Below, one piece after another: positions 49,353 to 59,444 of a DNA stretch of 64,000 nt; the stretch's first letter is position 1, and each line of letters starts with the position of its first letter. Under the pieces are notes generated by a model, which saw nothing but the letters and a program-made list of their open reading frames with translations, was not told the DNA's origin and ran no database searches. Both the position numbers and the translations under genes were made by a program. Source of the stretch: Streptomyces asoensis (GTDB taxonomy: Bacteria > Actinomycetota > Actinomycetes > Streptomycetales > Streptomycetaceae); NCBI RefSeq assembly GCF_013085465.1, contig NZ_CP049838.1:6882001-6946000 (forward strand), in the 5' to 3' direction.

Positions 49353-51608
49353 ATGGAACCGACCGAGAGCGCCGCCCCGGACGAACGGCTGCGCCGACGC
49401 CGGGTCGCCGGCGTCTGGTGGGGGAGCTGGTGGACGGCGCGCTCCGGGCGACCTCCGGGCGCGGAGGCCTATGTGCCGCACACCGCGCCGTACCTGACGC
49501 CGCATGCCGCTCCGGACCTCCGCGTCGCCTCCGCCCCGCATCCCGGGATGCCCGACACCGAGGCCGACCGGCACCTGTCCTGGCCCGCGCTGCCCGCCTC
49601 GGTCATCTCCGCGGCCGCCTTCGCCCTCGGCGCCGGCTTCTACCGCGCCTTCACCGGCCACCACGCGCTCTTCCCGTCCGGCACGGCCGGCTGGGCCCTG
49701 GCCGTGCTGGCCGGCGTCATCGTCGGCCATCTGGTCCTGCTCGGCCGCGCCCGCTGGTGGGGCGGCACCGGCTCCGGCGCCGCGCTCACCCTCGCCGTCC
49801 TGCTGCTGTACGGCTGGGTGCCGGCCGGTCTGGTCAGCCTCACCGTCGTCGTCCTGGTCGGCATAGCCCGGCGCCACCGCTGGCGGCAGGGCGTCCTGCA
49901 CGGCGCGGTGGACATCCTCGGCATCGGCGCGGGCGCGCTGCTGCTGGCCGCCTGCGGACGGATACCGTCCGTGGAGCGGCCCTGGACCCCCGACAGCTGG
50001 ACGGTCTACACCGGCCCCCAGGTGGTCCTGGTGGCCGCCGCCTACCTCGCGGTCACCCGTGTCCTGCTCTGGTATCTGCACGCCCCGCGCTCCGGCGGAC
50101 TGCCCACCGTCGCCCGCACGGCCCTGGTCAGACAGGGCCTGGTCGCGGTCGCCCTGCTGGGCATCGCGCCGCTGATCTGCGTGGTGGCCGTGGCCAAGCC
50201 GATCCTGCTGCCGCTGTTCGCCATCCCGCTCATCGCCCTCGACTCCACCCTGTGGATGGCCCGCGCCCGCGCCGAGGAGCAGCTGCGCGACCCGCTGACC
50301 GGGCTGCCCAACCGCCAGTGGCTGCTGGAGCGCATCTGGACCGCCCTGGACGACGCGGAGCGCATCGGCGCCCGGGCCGCCCTGATGCTGATCGACCTCG
50401 ACCGCTTCCGCTCGGTCAACGACACCCTCGGTCACCTCGCCGGTGACCGGCTGCTGCTCCAGATAGCCGAGCGGCTGAAGCTCGCCCTGCCGCGCGGGGC
50501 GGAGGTCGCGCGGCTCGGCGGGGACGAGTTCGCCGTCTTACTGCCCGTCGCCGACTCCACGACGTCGGCGTCGCGGATCGCCCGCGGGCTGGTCTCCGAC
50601 CTCAGCTCGCCGCTCGACCTCGACGGGCTCACCCTCGTCCTGGAGGCCAGCGCCGGCGTCGCCGTCTTCCCCGACCACGCCCTCGACGCGGAGGGCATGC
50701 TGCGCCGGGCCGACGTGGCGATGTACCAGGCCAAGCGGGACCGTACGGGCGTGGAGGTGTACGAGTCCAAGCGCGACTCCAACACTCCCGACCGGCTCGG
50801 ACTGCTGGGCGACCTGCGGCGCGCGCTCGACGCGCACGAGGTCGAGCTGCACTACCAGCCGAAGGTCCGCTTCGACGGGCAGGTGGCGGGGCTGGAGGCG
50901 CTGGTCCGCTGGGTGCACCCGGAGCGCGGGAAGGTACCGCCGGACGAATTCATAGCGATCGCCGAGTCGTCCGGGCTGATGCCCCATCTGACGGAGTACG
51001 TGCTGGAGAGGGCGCTCGGCCAGGTCGCGCGGTGGCGGGCCCAGGGGCTGTACGTGCCGGTCGCGGTCAACGTCTCCCCCCGCGACGTGCACACGCCGGG
51101 CTTCGCCGGCTCCGTCGCGGCCCGGCTGGCCCGGCACGGAGTGCCCGCGGGAGCGCTCCAACTGGAGATAACGGAACACGTCCTGCTGGAGGACCCGCAG
51201 CGCGCCGCAGACACCCTCAACGGGCTGACCGGGCACGGCGTGAAGATGTCGCTGGACGACTTCGGAACGGGTTACTCCTCCCTGGTGCACCTGCGCCGGC
51301 TCCCCGTGAGCGAGCTGAAGATCGACCGCTCCTTCGTGGCCCGGCTGGCCGTCGACAACGAGGACGCCGAGATCGTGCGCTGCACGGTCGACCTCGCACA
51401 TTCGCTGGGGCTGCTGGTGGTGGCCGAGGGCGTCGAGGACGACGAGACCTGGGAGCGTCTGCGCGACCTGGGCTGCGACGCGGTCCAGGGCTGGCTGGTG
51501 GCCGCGGCGATGCCCCCGGAGGAGACGACGGCATGGCTGCGGGCCCGCGGCTCACGGGGCTGGCAGCGCCCCGCGGCGGCCCTCCCGGCGGCGGCGTCCG
51601 ACGAGTAG
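49353..51608 (+). CDS. rmdB: Membrane GGDEF-EAL protein, RmdB-like c-di-GMP enzyme
   Basis: The 751-residue protein has a soluble N-terminus (1-75), then about six membrane segments (75-300), a GGDEF domain with intact RLGGDEFAVLL (about residues 387-397), and an EAL domain with GLEALVRWVHPERG (about 513) and SLDDFGTGYSSLVHLRRLPV, ELKIDRSFV and VAEGVED. All metal and catalytic residues of an active phosphodiesterase are present. Layout and position next to ligA match RmdB (SCO5495), which, as I recall, hydrolyses c-di-GMP and controls development. The GGDEF site could also make c-di-GMP. The start follows AGAGGGA. Confidence 0.92.
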   Translation: MEPTESAAPDERLRRRRVAGVWWGSWWTARSGRPPGAEAYVPHTAPYLTPHAAPDLRVASAPHPGMPDTEADRHLSWPALPASVISAAAFALGAGFYRAFTGHHALFPSGTAGWALAVLAGVIVGHLVLLGRARWWGGTGSGAALTLAVLLLYGWVPAGLVSLTVVVLVGIARRHRWRQGVLHGAVDILGIGAGALLLAACGRIPSVERPWTPDSWTVYTGPQVVLVAAAYLAVTRVLLWYLHAPRSGGLPTVARTALVRQGLVAVALLGIAPLICVVAVAKPILLPLFAIPLIALDSTLWMARARAEEQLRDPLTGLPNRQWLLERIWTALDDAERIGARAALMLIDLDRFRSVNDTLGHLAGDRLLLQIAERLKLALPRGAEVARLGGDEFAVLLPVADSTTSASRIARGLVSDLSSPLDLDGLTLVLEASAGVAVFPDHALDAEGMLRRADVAMYQAKRDRTGVEVYESKRDSNTPDRLGLLGDLRRALDAHEVELHYQPKVRFDGQVAGLEALVRWVHPERGKVPPDEFIAIAESSGLMPHLTEYVLERALGQVARWRAQGLYVPVAVNVSPRDVHTPGFAGSVAARLARHGVPAGALQLEITEHVLLEDPQRAADTLNGLTGHGVKMSLDDFGTGYSSLVHLRRLPVSELKIDRSFVARLAVDNEDAEIVRCTVDLAHSLGLLVVAEGVEDDETWERLRDLGCDAVQGWLVAAAMPPEETTAWLRARGSRGWQRPAAALPAAASDE

Positions 51609-51655
51609 CCCGCCCGCCGATGCAGCGCGTTTCACGGGTAGGCCGCCCCGCACCC

Positions 51656-51661
51656 TAGGAT
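51656..51661 (+). promoter_or_regulatory. -10 element of the gatC-gatA-gatB operon
   Basis: TAGGAT 44 bp before the gatC ATG matches the Streptomyces housekeeping -10 consensus; the -35 box is unclear. Confidence 0.5.
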
Positions 51662-51704
51662 TGGGCCCAAACCACACACTCACTCCACCCCAGAGGAACG
51701 CTGC

Positions 51705-52001
51705 ATGCCTGGCATCACGCGCGAGGAGGTCGCCCACCTCGCCCGGCTGGCGCGTCTGGAGCTGAAGCCCGAAGAGCTCGAACACTTCGCGGGACAGCTG
51801 GACGACATCATCGGCGCGGTCGCCCGCGTCAGCGAGGTCGCCGACCAAGACGTACCGCCGACCTCGCACCCGCTCCCGCTGACGAACGTCATGCGGGCGG
51901 ACGAGGTCCGTCCGTCGCTCACCCCCGAGCAGGCGCTCTCCGGCGCCCCGGCCCAGGAGCAGCAGCGTTTCAAGGTGCCGCAGATCCTGGGGGAGGACTA
52001 A
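51705..52001 (+). CDS. gatC: Asp/Glu-tRNA amidotransferase subunit C
   Basis: The 98-residue subunit stabilises GatA within the GatCAB complex. It shows [20 protein letters not shown] at the start and [20 protein letters not shown] towards the end, as usual. The ATG at 51705 follows AGAGGA. It is the first gene of gatC-gatA-(small protein)-gatB. Confidence 0.96.
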   Translation: MPGITREEVAHLARLARLELKPEELEHFAGQLDDIIGAVARVSEVADQDVPPTSHPLPLTNVMRADEVRPSLTPEQALSGAPAQEQQRFKVPQILGED

Positions 52002-52007
52002 ACCGCC

Positions 52008-53510
52008 ATGACGGACAACGTCAACATCATCAAGCTCACGGCCGCCGAGACCGCCGCGAAGATCGCCTCCGGCGAGCTCACGGCCGTCCAGGTCGCCGAG
52101 GCACACCTGGCGCGCATCGAGGCCGTCGACGAGAAGGTCCACGCCTTCCTGCACGTCGCCCGTGCGGGCGCGCTGGCCCAGGCCCGCGCCGTCGACGAGA
52201 AGCGGGAGCGGGGCGAGAAGCTCGGCCCGCTGGCCGGCGTCCCGCTCGCGCTCAAGGACATCTTCACCACCGAGGGCATCCCGACGACCGTCGGTTCGAA
52301 GATCCTCGAGGGCTGGATCCCGCCGTACGACGCGACGCTCACCAAGCGGCTGAAGGCCGCCGACGTCGTCATCCTCGGCAAGACCAACATGGACGAGTTC
52401 GCCATGGGGTCGAGCACCGAGAACAGCGCCTACGGGCCGACCGGCAACCCCTGGGACCTCACCAAGATCCCCGGCGGCTCCGGCGGCGGTTCCTCCGCCG
52501 CGCTCGCGTCCTTCCAGGCGCCCCTGGCCATCGGCACCGACACCGGTGGTTCCATCCGCCAGCCGGCCGCCGTCACCGGCACGGTCGGCGTGAAGCCCAC
52601 GTACGGCGCGGTCTCGCGGTACGGCATGGTCGCCTTCTCGTCCTCCCTCGACCAGGGCGGCCCCTGCGCCCGTACGGTCCTGGACGCGGCGCTGCTGCAC
52701 GAGGTCATCGCCGGGCACGACCCGCTGGACTCCACGTCCATCGACGCGCCCGTCCCGCCGGTCGTCGAGGCCGCCCGCAACGGCAGCGTCGAAGGCATGC
52801 GCGTCGGTGTCGTGAAGCAGTTCCGCGGCGAGGGCTACCAGGCCGGCGTCATCCAGCGGTTCGACGAGTCCGTCGCGCTGCTGAAGGAGCTGGGCGCAGA
52901 GATCGTCGAGCTGGACTGCCCGTCCTTCGACCTCGCCCTGTCGGCGTACTACCTGATCGCGCCGTCCGAGTGCTCGTCCAACCTCGCCCGCTTCGACGGC
53001 CTGCGCTACGGCCTGCGGACCGGCGACGACGGCAGCCACTCGGCGGAGGAGGTCACCTCCCTCACCCGTGAGGCGGGCTTCGGCCCCGAGGTCAAGCGCC
53101 GCATCATGCTCGGCACGTACGCCCTGAGCTCCGGCTACTACGACGCGTACTACGGCTCGGCCCAGAAGGTCCGCACGCTCATCACGCGGGACTTCGAGAA
53201 GGCCTTCGAGCAGGTCGACGTGATCGTGTCGCCCACGACGCCGACCACCGCCTTCGCGATCGGCGAGCGCGCCGACGACCCGATGGCGATGTACCTGGCC
53301 GACCTGTGCACCATCCCGACGAACCTCGCGGGCAACTCGGCCATGTCGCTGCCCTGCGGTCTCGCCCCGGAGGACAACCTCCCGGTCGGTCTCCAGATCA
53401 TCGCCCCGGCGCTGAAGGACGACCGGCTGTACAAGGTCGGCGCCGCCGTCGAGGCCGCCTTCGTGGAAAGGTGGGGTCACCCGCTTCTCGAGGAGGCTCC
53501 GTCGCTGTGA
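52008..53510 (+). CDS. gatA: Asp/Glu-tRNA amidotransferase subunit A (amidase)
   Basis: The 500-residue amidase releases ammonia from glutamine for the transamidation of Glu-tRNAGln and Asp-tRNAAsn. The Ser-cisSer-Lys triad is present: the Lys in [15 protein letters not shown], cis-Ser in [14 protein letters not shown], and nucleophile Ser in [16 protein letters not shown]. It starts six bases after gatC. Its stop overlaps the GTG of the next small gene. Confidence 0.97.
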   Translation: MTDNVNIIKLTAAETAAKIASGELTAVQVAEAHLARIEAVDEKVHAFLHVARAGALAQARAVDEKRERGEKLGPLAGVPLALKDIFTTEGIPTTVGSKILEGWIPPYDATLTKRLKAADVVILGKTNMDEFAMGSSTENSAYGPTGNPWDLTKIPGGSGGGSSAALASFQAPLAIGTDTGGSIRQPAAVTGTVGVKPTYGAVSRYGMVAFSSSLDQGGPCARTVLDAALLHEVIAGHDPLDSTSIDAPVPPVVEAARNGSVEGMRVGVVKQFRGEGYQAGVIQRFDESVALLKELGAEIVELDCPSFDLALSAYYLIAPSECSSNLARFDGLRYGLRTGDDGSHSAEEVTSLTREAGFGPEVKRRIMLGTYALSSGYYDAYYGSAQKVRTLITRDFEKAFEQVDVIVSPTTPTTAFAIGERADDPMAMYLADLCTIPTNLAGNSAMSLPCGLAPEDNLPVGLQIIAPALKDDRLYKVGAAVEAAFVERWGHPLLEEAPSL

Positions 53511-53746
53511 GCGCACTGAACAAGGCCAAGGGCTTCAAGAAGTCCAAGTCCGGTACGTACCTGTCCATCGCCGGGACCGCGTTCGGCGCGTTCGGCGTCG
53601 CCAAGCGGCTGAAGAAGGCCCGCGCCGAGAAGGACACCCTGGTCCTGATCGACGCCACCGTGTCCGCCGTCGCCATCGTCACCGGCCTCGCCATCCTCTA
53701 CCGCGAGCTGAAGCGGCTGGGCGACGACGACGTCCTGCTGGGCTGA
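53507..53746 (+). CDS. Small membrane-associated protein inside the gat operon
   Basis: The 79-residue product begins with a basic segment ([18 protein letters not shown]), then a weakly hydrophobic stretch ([17 protein letters not shown]) and one clear membrane segment ([20 protein letters not shown]). The GTG overlaps the gatA stop (GTGA), so translation is coupled. It lies 15 bp before gatB. From memory it has an equivalent (SCO5500) in the same place in S. coelicolor. No family function is known. It is not a subunit of the known GatCAB complex. Confidence 0.85.
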   Translation: MSALNKAKGFKKSKSGTYLSIAGTAFGAFGVAKRLKKARAEKDTLVLIDATVSAVAIVTGLAILYRELKRLGDDDVLLG

Positions 53747-53761
53747 GAGGGAAGTTTCACC

Positions 53762-55276
53762 GTGACCACCACGACCGACCTGGTGTCGTACGAGGACGCG
53801 CTGGCGTCGTACGACCCCGTCATGGGCCTCGAGGTCCATGTCGAACTCGGCACCAAGACGAAGATGTTCTGCGGGTGCTCGACCGAGCTGGGCGCCGAGC
53901 CCAACTCGCAGACGTGCCCCACCTGCCTCGGCATGCCCGGCGCGCTTCCGGTCGTCAACGCGATCGGCATCGAGTCCGCGATCAAGATCGGTCTCGCGCT
54001 GAACTGCGAGATCGCCGAGTGGTGCCGCTTCGCGCGGAAGAACTACTTCTATCCGGACATGCCGAAGAACTTCCAGACCTCCCAGTACGACGAGCCGATC
54101 GCCTTCGACGGCTACCTCGACGTACAGCTGGAGGACGGCGAGACCTTCCGGGTGCAGATCGAGCGCGCCCACATGGAGGAGGACACCGGCAAGTCGCTGC
54201 ACGTCGGCGGTGCCACCGGCCGGATCCACGGCGCGTCCCACTCCCTGCTGGACTACAACCGCGCCGGCATCCCGCTCATCGAGATCGTCACCAAGCCGAT
54301 CGAGGGAGCGGGCGAGCGCGCTCCCGAGGTCGCCAAGGCGTACGTCGCCGAGCTGCGCGAGCTCATCAAGGCGCTCGGCGTCTCGGAAGCCCGCATGGAG
54401 CAGGGGCAGATGCGCTGCGACGTGAACCTGTCGCTGCGCCCGCACGGCCGCGAGAAGTTCGGCACGCGGAGCGAGACCAAGAACGTCAACTCGCTGCGCT
54501 CCGTGGAGCGTGCCGCCCGCTTCGAGATCCAGCGCCACGCCGCGGTGCTGAACTCCGGCGGCACGATCATCCAGGAGACCCGCCACTTCCACGAGGACAC
54601 CGGGTCCACGACCTCGGGCCGAGTGAAGGAAGAGGCCGAGGACTACCGGTACTTCCCCGAGCCGGACCTCGTGCCGGTGGCCCCCTCGCGTGAGTGGGTC
54701 GAGGAGATCCGGGCCGGTCTGCCGGAGCTGCCGCTGGCCCGCCGCAACCGCCTCGTGGCGGAGTGGGGCATCTCGGCCTTTGACATGCAGTCGATCCTCA
54801 ACGCCGGCGCGCTGGACCTGATCGTCGCCTCCATCGACGCCGGCGCCGACGCAGCCTCCGCCCGCAAGTGGTGGATGGGCGAACTGGCGCGCAGCGCCAA
54901 CGAGTCGGGCGTCTCGCTCGACGAGCTGGCGATCACGCCGGAGCAGGTCGCCCGGGTCACCGAGCTGGTGAGCAAGGGCGATCTGAACGACAAGCTGGCC
55001 CGTCAGGTCATCGAAGGCGTTCTCGCGGGCGAAGGCACCCCGGACGAGGTCGTCGACAAGCGTGGTCTGAAGGTCGTCTCCGACGAGGGCGCGCTCACCA
55101 CCGCCGTCGAGGAGGCCATCGCCGGCAACCCGGGTGTCGCCGACAAGATCCGCGGCGGCAAGGTGGCCGCGGCCGGCGCCCTGGTCGGCGCGGTGATGAA
55201 GGCCACGCGCGGGCAGGCCGACGCGGCCCGCGTCAAGGAGCTGATCCTGGAGAAGCTGGGCGTCAGCGAGGGCTGA
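53762..55276 (+). CDS. gatB: Asp/Glu-tRNA amidotransferase subunit B
   Basis: The 504-residue kinase subunit activates the tRNA-bound Glu or Asp and transfers ammonia. It has [20 protein letters not shown] with zinc-binding Cys, [38 protein letters not shown] and the C-terminal YqeY-like tail domain (about 360-504) for tRNA binding. It starts with GTG at 53762 after AGGGAAG. A long terminator hairpin follows. Confidence 0.97.
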   Translation: MTTTTDLVSYEDALASYDPVMGLEVHVELGTKTKMFCGCSTELGAEPNSQTCPTCLGMPGALPVVNAIGIESAIKIGLALNCEIAEWCRFARKNYFYPDMPKNFQTSQYDEPIAFDGYLDVQLEDGETFRVQIERAHMEEDTGKSLHVGGATGRIHGASHSLLDYNRAGIPLIEIVTKPIEGAGERAPEVAKAYVAELRELIKALGVSEARMEQGQMRCDVNLSLRPHGREKFGTRSETKNVNSLRSVERAARFEIQRHAAVLNSGGTIIQETRHFHEDTGSTTSGRVKEEAEDYRYFPEPDLVPVAPSREWVEEIRAGLPELPLARRNRLVAEWGISAFDMQSILNAGALDLIVASIDAGADAASARKWWMGELARSANESGVSLDELAITPEQVARVTELVSKGDLNDKLARQVIEGVLAGEGTPDEVVDKRGLKVVSDEGALTTAVEEAIAGNPGVADKIRGGKVAAAGALVGAVMKATRGQADAARVKELILEKLGVSEG

Positions 55277-55292
55277 TCCCGCCGCTCTCCTC

Positions 55293-55337
55293 GCGCCCGG
55301 GGGGAGTGCGCCGCACCGGCGCATTCCCCCCGGGCGC
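55293..55337 (+). terminator. Terminator after gatB
   Basis: GCGCCCGGGGGGAGTGCGCC pairs with GGCGCATTCCCCCCGGGCGC (20-bp stem with one G-T) around a 5-base loop, 17 bp after the stop. Confidence 0.93.
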
Positions 55338-55373
55338 CTCTCTTCTCAGCCCGACGCGCTACGCTCGCCCGCC

Positions 55374-55778
55374 ATGAGGGCACGAACCGACTCCGACACG
55401 CAGGACGACATACACGACGGCCCGCAGGCCGAAACGACCGGAACGACCGGCAGGACCGAAGCCGCCGACGCGGCCGAACCGGCCGACACGGACGACGACG
55501 CGGACGACGACACGGACGAGGAACACGGCACCGAGGACGCCCGGCGGGCTCGCTGGACGGCGATCGGCACCGGGGCGCTGCTCACCCTCGCCGGACTCGC
55601 CGCGTCCCTCCTGCGCCTCACCGGCTCCGCCCCTGCCTTCGTCCCGGCGGCCTACGCCCTGGGCGCCGCCGTCTGTGCCCTCGCCGCCCTCCTGGGCTCC
55701 CGCGGCCGTACTCGGCGCGCACTGTGGCTGCTGATCGCCGGGGTGATGGTGATGGCGATCGGCGACCAGGCCGACTGA
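55374..55778 (+). CDS. Small membrane protein with acidic N-terminus
   Basis: The 134-residue protein has a 60-residue N-terminus rich in Asp, Glu and Thr, including a run of DDDADDDTDEE, and then three predicted membrane segments (AIGTGALLTLAGLAASLLRL, FVPAAYALGAAVCALAALLG and ALWLLIAGVMVMAIGDQ). The acidic part would face the cytoplasm. No known domain. It lies alone after the gat operon. Confidence 0.75.
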   Translation: MRARTDSDTQDDIHDGPQAETTGTTGRTEAADAAEPADTDDDADDDTDEEHGTEDARRARWTAIGTGALLTLAGLAASLLRLTGSAPAFVPAAYALGAAVCALAALLGSRGRTRRALWLLIAGVMVMAIGDQAD

Positions 55779-56016
55779 CACGTGCCCGGCTGACACGTAC
55801 CTGACTGACACGTGCCCGACGAGGCCTGACACAGTGGCCGTTATTGTCCTGTGATCTGCCTCCCACTCCTGTGAAAAGCCCCACGAACGCGATAAACGAT
55901 CACCTTCGCCTGCAAGAGTGACCCCACATCGCTCATACGTTCTTTGCGGGCTGTTCAGGTCAGGCACGACGGTTCCCGGTCAAAGATCCACAATTCACCC
56001 TCCGGGAGCACGTCAA
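55779..56016. other. Intergenic region before the MMPL gene
   Basis: Direct repeats TGACACGTGCC / TGACACGTACC / TGACACGTGCC near 55786-55820 stand out; ACGTGT-type half sites could be regulatory. The AT-richer part 55855-55930 (GATAAACGATCACC) is a likely promoter. Confidence 0.4.
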
Positions 56017-58245
56017 GTGGCAGCCCTCGCACGCTGGTGTGTTCGCAACCGCCTCATGGCGGTGCTGATCTGGCTCCTCGCTCTCGGCGGCACCGCGACC
56101 GCCGCGCTCGCCGTCGGCTCCGCGTACTCCAACGACTACGAGGTCCCCGGCACCGAGTCCGACCGCGCCACCCGGCTGCTCACGGAGGGCTTCCCGGACC
56201 TCGGCGGCGACAGCGACACCGTCGTCTGGCACACCGCCTCGGGCTCCGTCCGCGCCGCCGACGTCGAACAGACCATGAACCGCGCGCTGGAGAAGATCGC
56301 CGACCTGCCCGGCGTGGCCTCCGTCGCCGGCCCCTACGACGACCAGGGCAAGGCGCGGATCAGCAAGGACGGGCACACGGCGTACGCCACCGTCACCTTC
56401 GAGGACCGCGCCGAGGACATCGACGAGGCCGAGGCGCGGGCCGTCGTCGAAGCCGCCGTAGCCGCCGAGACCGACGGACTCCAGGTGGAGCTGGGCGGCA
56501 GCGCGATCGGCCTCACCGAGTCCTCCGGCGGGCATCTCGCCGAGGTCGCCGGCGTGGTCGTCGCCGCGGTCGTGCTGTTCCTCGCCTTCGGCTCGCTCGC
56601 CGCCTCCGCCCTGCCCATCGCCACCGCCCTGGTCGGCGTCGGCACCGCGTACGCGGGCATCGTGCTGCTCGGACACGCCATGACCGTCGCCGACTTCGCG
56701 CCCATGCTCGGCCTGCTCATCGGGCTCGGCGTCGGCATCGACTACGCGCTGTTCATCGTGACCAGACACCGGCGCGGCCTGAAGCGGGGGCTCACGGTCC
56801 CCGAGGCCGCCGCGAGCGCCGTCGCCACCACCGGACGCGCGGTCGTCTTCGCGGGCGCCACGGTGTGCATAGCCCTGCTCGGCATGCTGATCCTGCGGCT
56901 GAGCTTCCTCAACGGCGTGGCGATCGCCGCCTCCCTGACCGTGGTCCTGACGGTCGCCGCCTCCGTGACGCTGCTGCCCGCCCTGCTGTCCTTCATCGGC
57001 ATGCGCGCCCTCAGCCGCCGCGAACGCCGCCGGCTCGCCGAACACGGACCCCAGCCGGAGCTGCCGACCGGGCTCGCCGCCCGCTGGTCGGCGTTCGTGG
57101 AGCGCCGTCCCAAGCTGCTCGGCGCGTTCGCCCTCGTCGTCATCGCCGTCCTCGCCCTGCCCACCTTCTCCCTCCGCCTGGGCACCTCCGACCAGGGCAA
57201 CGCCCCCGAATCGGCCACCACCCGGCAGGCCTACGACCTCCTCGCCGAGGGTTTCGGCGCCGGTGTGAACGGTCCGCTGACCCTGGTGACCCGCGTCGAG
57301 GGCGCCGAGGACCGGCTCGCTCTCGACAACCTCGACACCGCCCTGCGCGGCACCGAGGGCGTGGCCTCGGTGACACCGGTGACCTTCGACTCCGGCGGCC
57401 GCACCGCGTACCTCACCGTCGTCCCCGAGTCCGCCCCGCAGTCGCAGCGCACCAGCGAGCTCGTCGCCCGGCTGCGCACCGAGGTGCTGCCCCGCGCCGA
57501 GGCCGGCACCTCCCTCGACGTGCACGTCGGCGGGGTGACGGCCGGCTACGACGACTTCGCGGACGTCATCGTCGGCAAGCTCCCGCTGTTCGTCGGCGTC
57601 GTCATCGGCCTGGGCTGTCTGCTGCTCCTGCTCGCGTTCAGGTCCGTCGGGATACCGCTCAAGGCCGCCGTGATGAACGTGGCCGCCGTCGCCGCCGCCT
57701 TCGGGATCGTCGTGGCCGTGTTCCAGTGGGGCTGGGGCAGCGAGCTGCTGGGGCTCGGCCGCGCGGGGCCCATCGAGCCCTTCCTCCCCGTGATCATGGT
57801 GTCCGTGCTGTTCGGCCTCTCCATGGACTACCAGGTCTTCCTGGTCAGCCGGATGTACGAGGAGTGGCTGGAGACCGGCGACAACCGACGCGCCGTCCGG
57901 GTCGGCCTCGCGGAGACCAGCCGGGTGATCAACTCCGCCGCGGTCATCATGATCTCGGTCTTCCTCGCCTTCGTGCTCAGCGGCGACCGGGTGATCGCCA
58001 TGTTCGGCATCGCCCTCGCCGCCGCCGTCGCCCTGGACGCCTTCGTTCTGCGGACGCTGCTGGTGCCCGCCCTCATGCACCTGCTCGGCAGCGCCAACTG
58101 GTGGCTGCCCCGCCGGCTCGACCGGCACCTGCCGCGGATCAGCATCGAGCCGCCCGAGTGCCGTGCCGCCCATGAGAGGCTCACCGAGGTAGTGGAGGCA
58201 CTGGAGAAGGAGCGGCGGCCGGATGTACGCGATATCGCTGGGTGA
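56017..58245 (+). CDS. MMPL-family membrane transporter
   Basis: The 742-residue RND-type transporter has twelve predicted membrane segments in two halves, each with a large outer loop after helix 1. The proton-relay motif of MMPL/HAE2 proteins is seen as GLGVGIDYALFIVTRHR in the first half and LFGLSMDYQVFLVSRMYE in the second (GxxxDY). These proteins export lipids or drugs; the substrate is unknown. The GTG at 56017 (MAALARWCVRNRL) follows GGGAG. The gene overlaps the following GNAT gene by 23 bp. Confidence 0.93.
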   Translation: MAALARWCVRNRLMAVLIWLLALGGTATAALAVGSAYSNDYEVPGTESDRATRLLTEGFPDLGGDSDTVVWHTASGSVRAADVEQTMNRALEKIADLPGVASVAGPYDDQGKARISKDGHTAYATVTFEDRAEDIDEAEARAVVEAAVAAETDGLQVELGGSAIGLTESSGGHLAEVAGVVVAAVVLFLAFGSLAASALPIATALVGVGTAYAGIVLLGHAMTVADFAPMLGLLIGLGVGIDYALFIVTRHRRGLKRGLTVPEAAASAVATTGRAVVFAGATVCIALLGMLILRLSFLNGVAIAASLTVVLTVAASVTLLPALLSFIGMRALSRRERRRLAEHGPQPELPTGLAARWSAFVERRPKLLGAFALVVIAVLALPTFSLRLGTSDQGNAPESATTRQAYDLLAEGFGAGVNGPLTLVTRVEGAEDRLALDNLDTALRGTEGVASVTPVTFDSGGRTAYLTVVPESAPQSQRTSELVARLRTEVLPRAEAGTSLDVHVGGVTAGYDDFADVIVGKLPLFVGVVIGLGCLLLLLAFRSVGIPLKAAVMNVAAVAAAFGIVVAVFQWGWGSELLGLGRAGPIEPFLPVIMVSVLFGLSMDYQVFLVSRMYEEWLETGDNRRAVRVGLAETSRVINSAAVIMISVFLAFVLSGDRVIAMFGIALAAAVALDAFVLRTLLVPALMHLLGSANWWLPRRLDRHLPRISIEPPECRAAHERLTEVVEALEKERRPDVRDIAG

Positions 58246-58798
58246 CGACGGGGCCGAACTGCGCCCGCTGGAGCCCTGGCATGCCGAGGAGTTCCTGGCG
58301 CATCTGGAGCGCGGCCGGGAGTTCATCAACCAGTACGTCCCGTTCGGCTCGAAGGCCACCGACGTGGCCACCGCGCGGGAGGCGCTCCAGAGGTACGCCG
58401 ACATGCGTGCCGCCGACACCGGCTCGCTGCACGGCCTGTGGCTGGACGGCACGCTCGTGGGCGGTGTGCTCTTCCTGAACTTCGACGCCGAGGACGCGAA
58501 CTGCGAGGTCGGCTGCTGGCTGGAACCCGCCGGTACCGGGCGCGGTCTGGTCACCCGGGCCATGCGGGTGCTGATCGACTTCGCGGTGGAGCAGCGCGGG
58601 ATCCAGCGGGTCGAATGGGTCGCCTCCGCGGGCAACACCCCCAGCCTGGACGTCGCCCGCCGGCTGGGAATGACCCGCGACGGCGTCCGCCGGCAGTCGT
58701 ACCCCTATCGTGGGGTGCGGCACGACCTCGAGGTGTGGTCCGTGCTAGCCCAGGAGTGGCGCGACGCACGCGCGCGTGCCGCTCACAACGATCATTAA
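58223..58798 (+). CDS. GNAT N-acetyltransferase (RimJ/RimL type)
   Basis: The 191-residue protein has the RimJ/L pattern: LRPLEPWHAEEFLAHLERGR, WLEPAGTGRGLVTRAMRVL (acetyl-CoA loop GTGRGLVT) and VEWVASAGNTPSLDVARRLG. RimJ/L enzymes acetylate N-termini of ribosomal proteins, but Streptomyces has many such genes and the substrate here is not clear. It starts 23 bp inside the end of the MMPL gene, so it is in the same transcript. Confidence 0.92.
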   Translation: MYAISLGDDGAELRPLEPWHAEEFLAHLERGREFINQYVPFGSKATDVATAREALQRYADMRAADTGSLHGLWLDGTLVGGVLFLNFDAEDANCEVGCWLEPAGTGRGLVTRAMRVLIDFAVEQRGIQRVEWVASAGNTPSLDVARRLGMTRDGVRRQSYPYRGVRHDLEVWSVLAQEWRDARARAAHNDH

Positions 58799-58833
58799 GG
58801 GACCTCTCAGAGAGCGTCCGTACGGTGCGAGGT

Positions 58834-59427
58834 ATGGGAACGAAGACTGTGGACGAGGCCGGCACGGAATCCGGCACCGAGGCGAAGCGCGACGAGGAGA
58901 AGGTGGACGTCACGAAGACCGAGGCGCCGGACGAAGCGACCGAGGCGGAGGCCGTCGAGGACGCCACCGCCGACGACACCGAGGACGGTGACGAGGTCCT
59001 CGCCGAGGAGGGCGCCGACAAGGCGGAGGGTTCCACCGGCGTCGGCCAGGGCGCCGGCGCCGTGGTCTCCGCCGCGCTCGGCGTCGTGTCGCTCACCGGC
59101 GGCTGGATCGGCACCGTCGCCGCCGCCCGCGAGACGCTGGTCGGCCAGCTCCAGACCTCGTCGAGCGCCAGTGTGGCCACCCAGATCAAGGAGGTCTACG
59201 GCGACGCCTGGCAGACCACCGCGCTGTGGGCCGGCGTGTTCGCGCTGGCCGCGCTGATCATCGGTGTGGTCGTCCTGGCCCGGCCCGCGTTCGGCGCCCC
59301 CGGCAGGCCGCAGGCCCCCTGGATCAAGTCCGTCTCCTGGGCCGGCGTCGCCCTCGGCGTCATCGGCCTGCTGCTGGCCGTGCTCAAGTACACCGACGCC
59401 CTGCTCGGACTGCCGTCCGCGAGCTGA
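58834..59427 (+). CDS. Membrane protein with acidic N-terminus
   Basis: The 197-residue protein has a 65-residue N-terminus rich in Glu, Asp, Thr and Ala and then three predicted membrane segments (VVSAALGVVSLTGGWIGTVA, TALWAGVFALAALIIGVVVL and WAGVALGVIGLLLAVLKYT). It resembles the 134-residue protein at 55.4 kb in general design, not clearly in sequence. No known domain. The ATG at 58834 follows GCGAGGT. A long hairpin follows. Confidence 0.78.
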   Translation: MGTKTVDEAGTESGTEAKRDEEKVDVTKTEAPDEATEAEAVEDATADDTEDGDEVLAEEGADKAEGSTGVGQGAGAVVSAALGVVSLTGGWIGTVAAARETLVGQLQTSSSASVATQIKEVYGDAWQTTALWAGVFALAALIIGVVVLARPAFGAPGRPQAPWIKSVSWAGVALGVIGLLLAVLKYTDALLGLPSAS

Positions 59428-59444
59428 GTACCCCGCAGGTCACG

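Noticed and set aside
55960..58638. Minus-strand open frame of nearly 900 codons
   Set aside because: Antisense to the MMPL transporter; His/Gln/Gly/Glu-rich sequence without domains, the usual mirror of membrane-protein codons.
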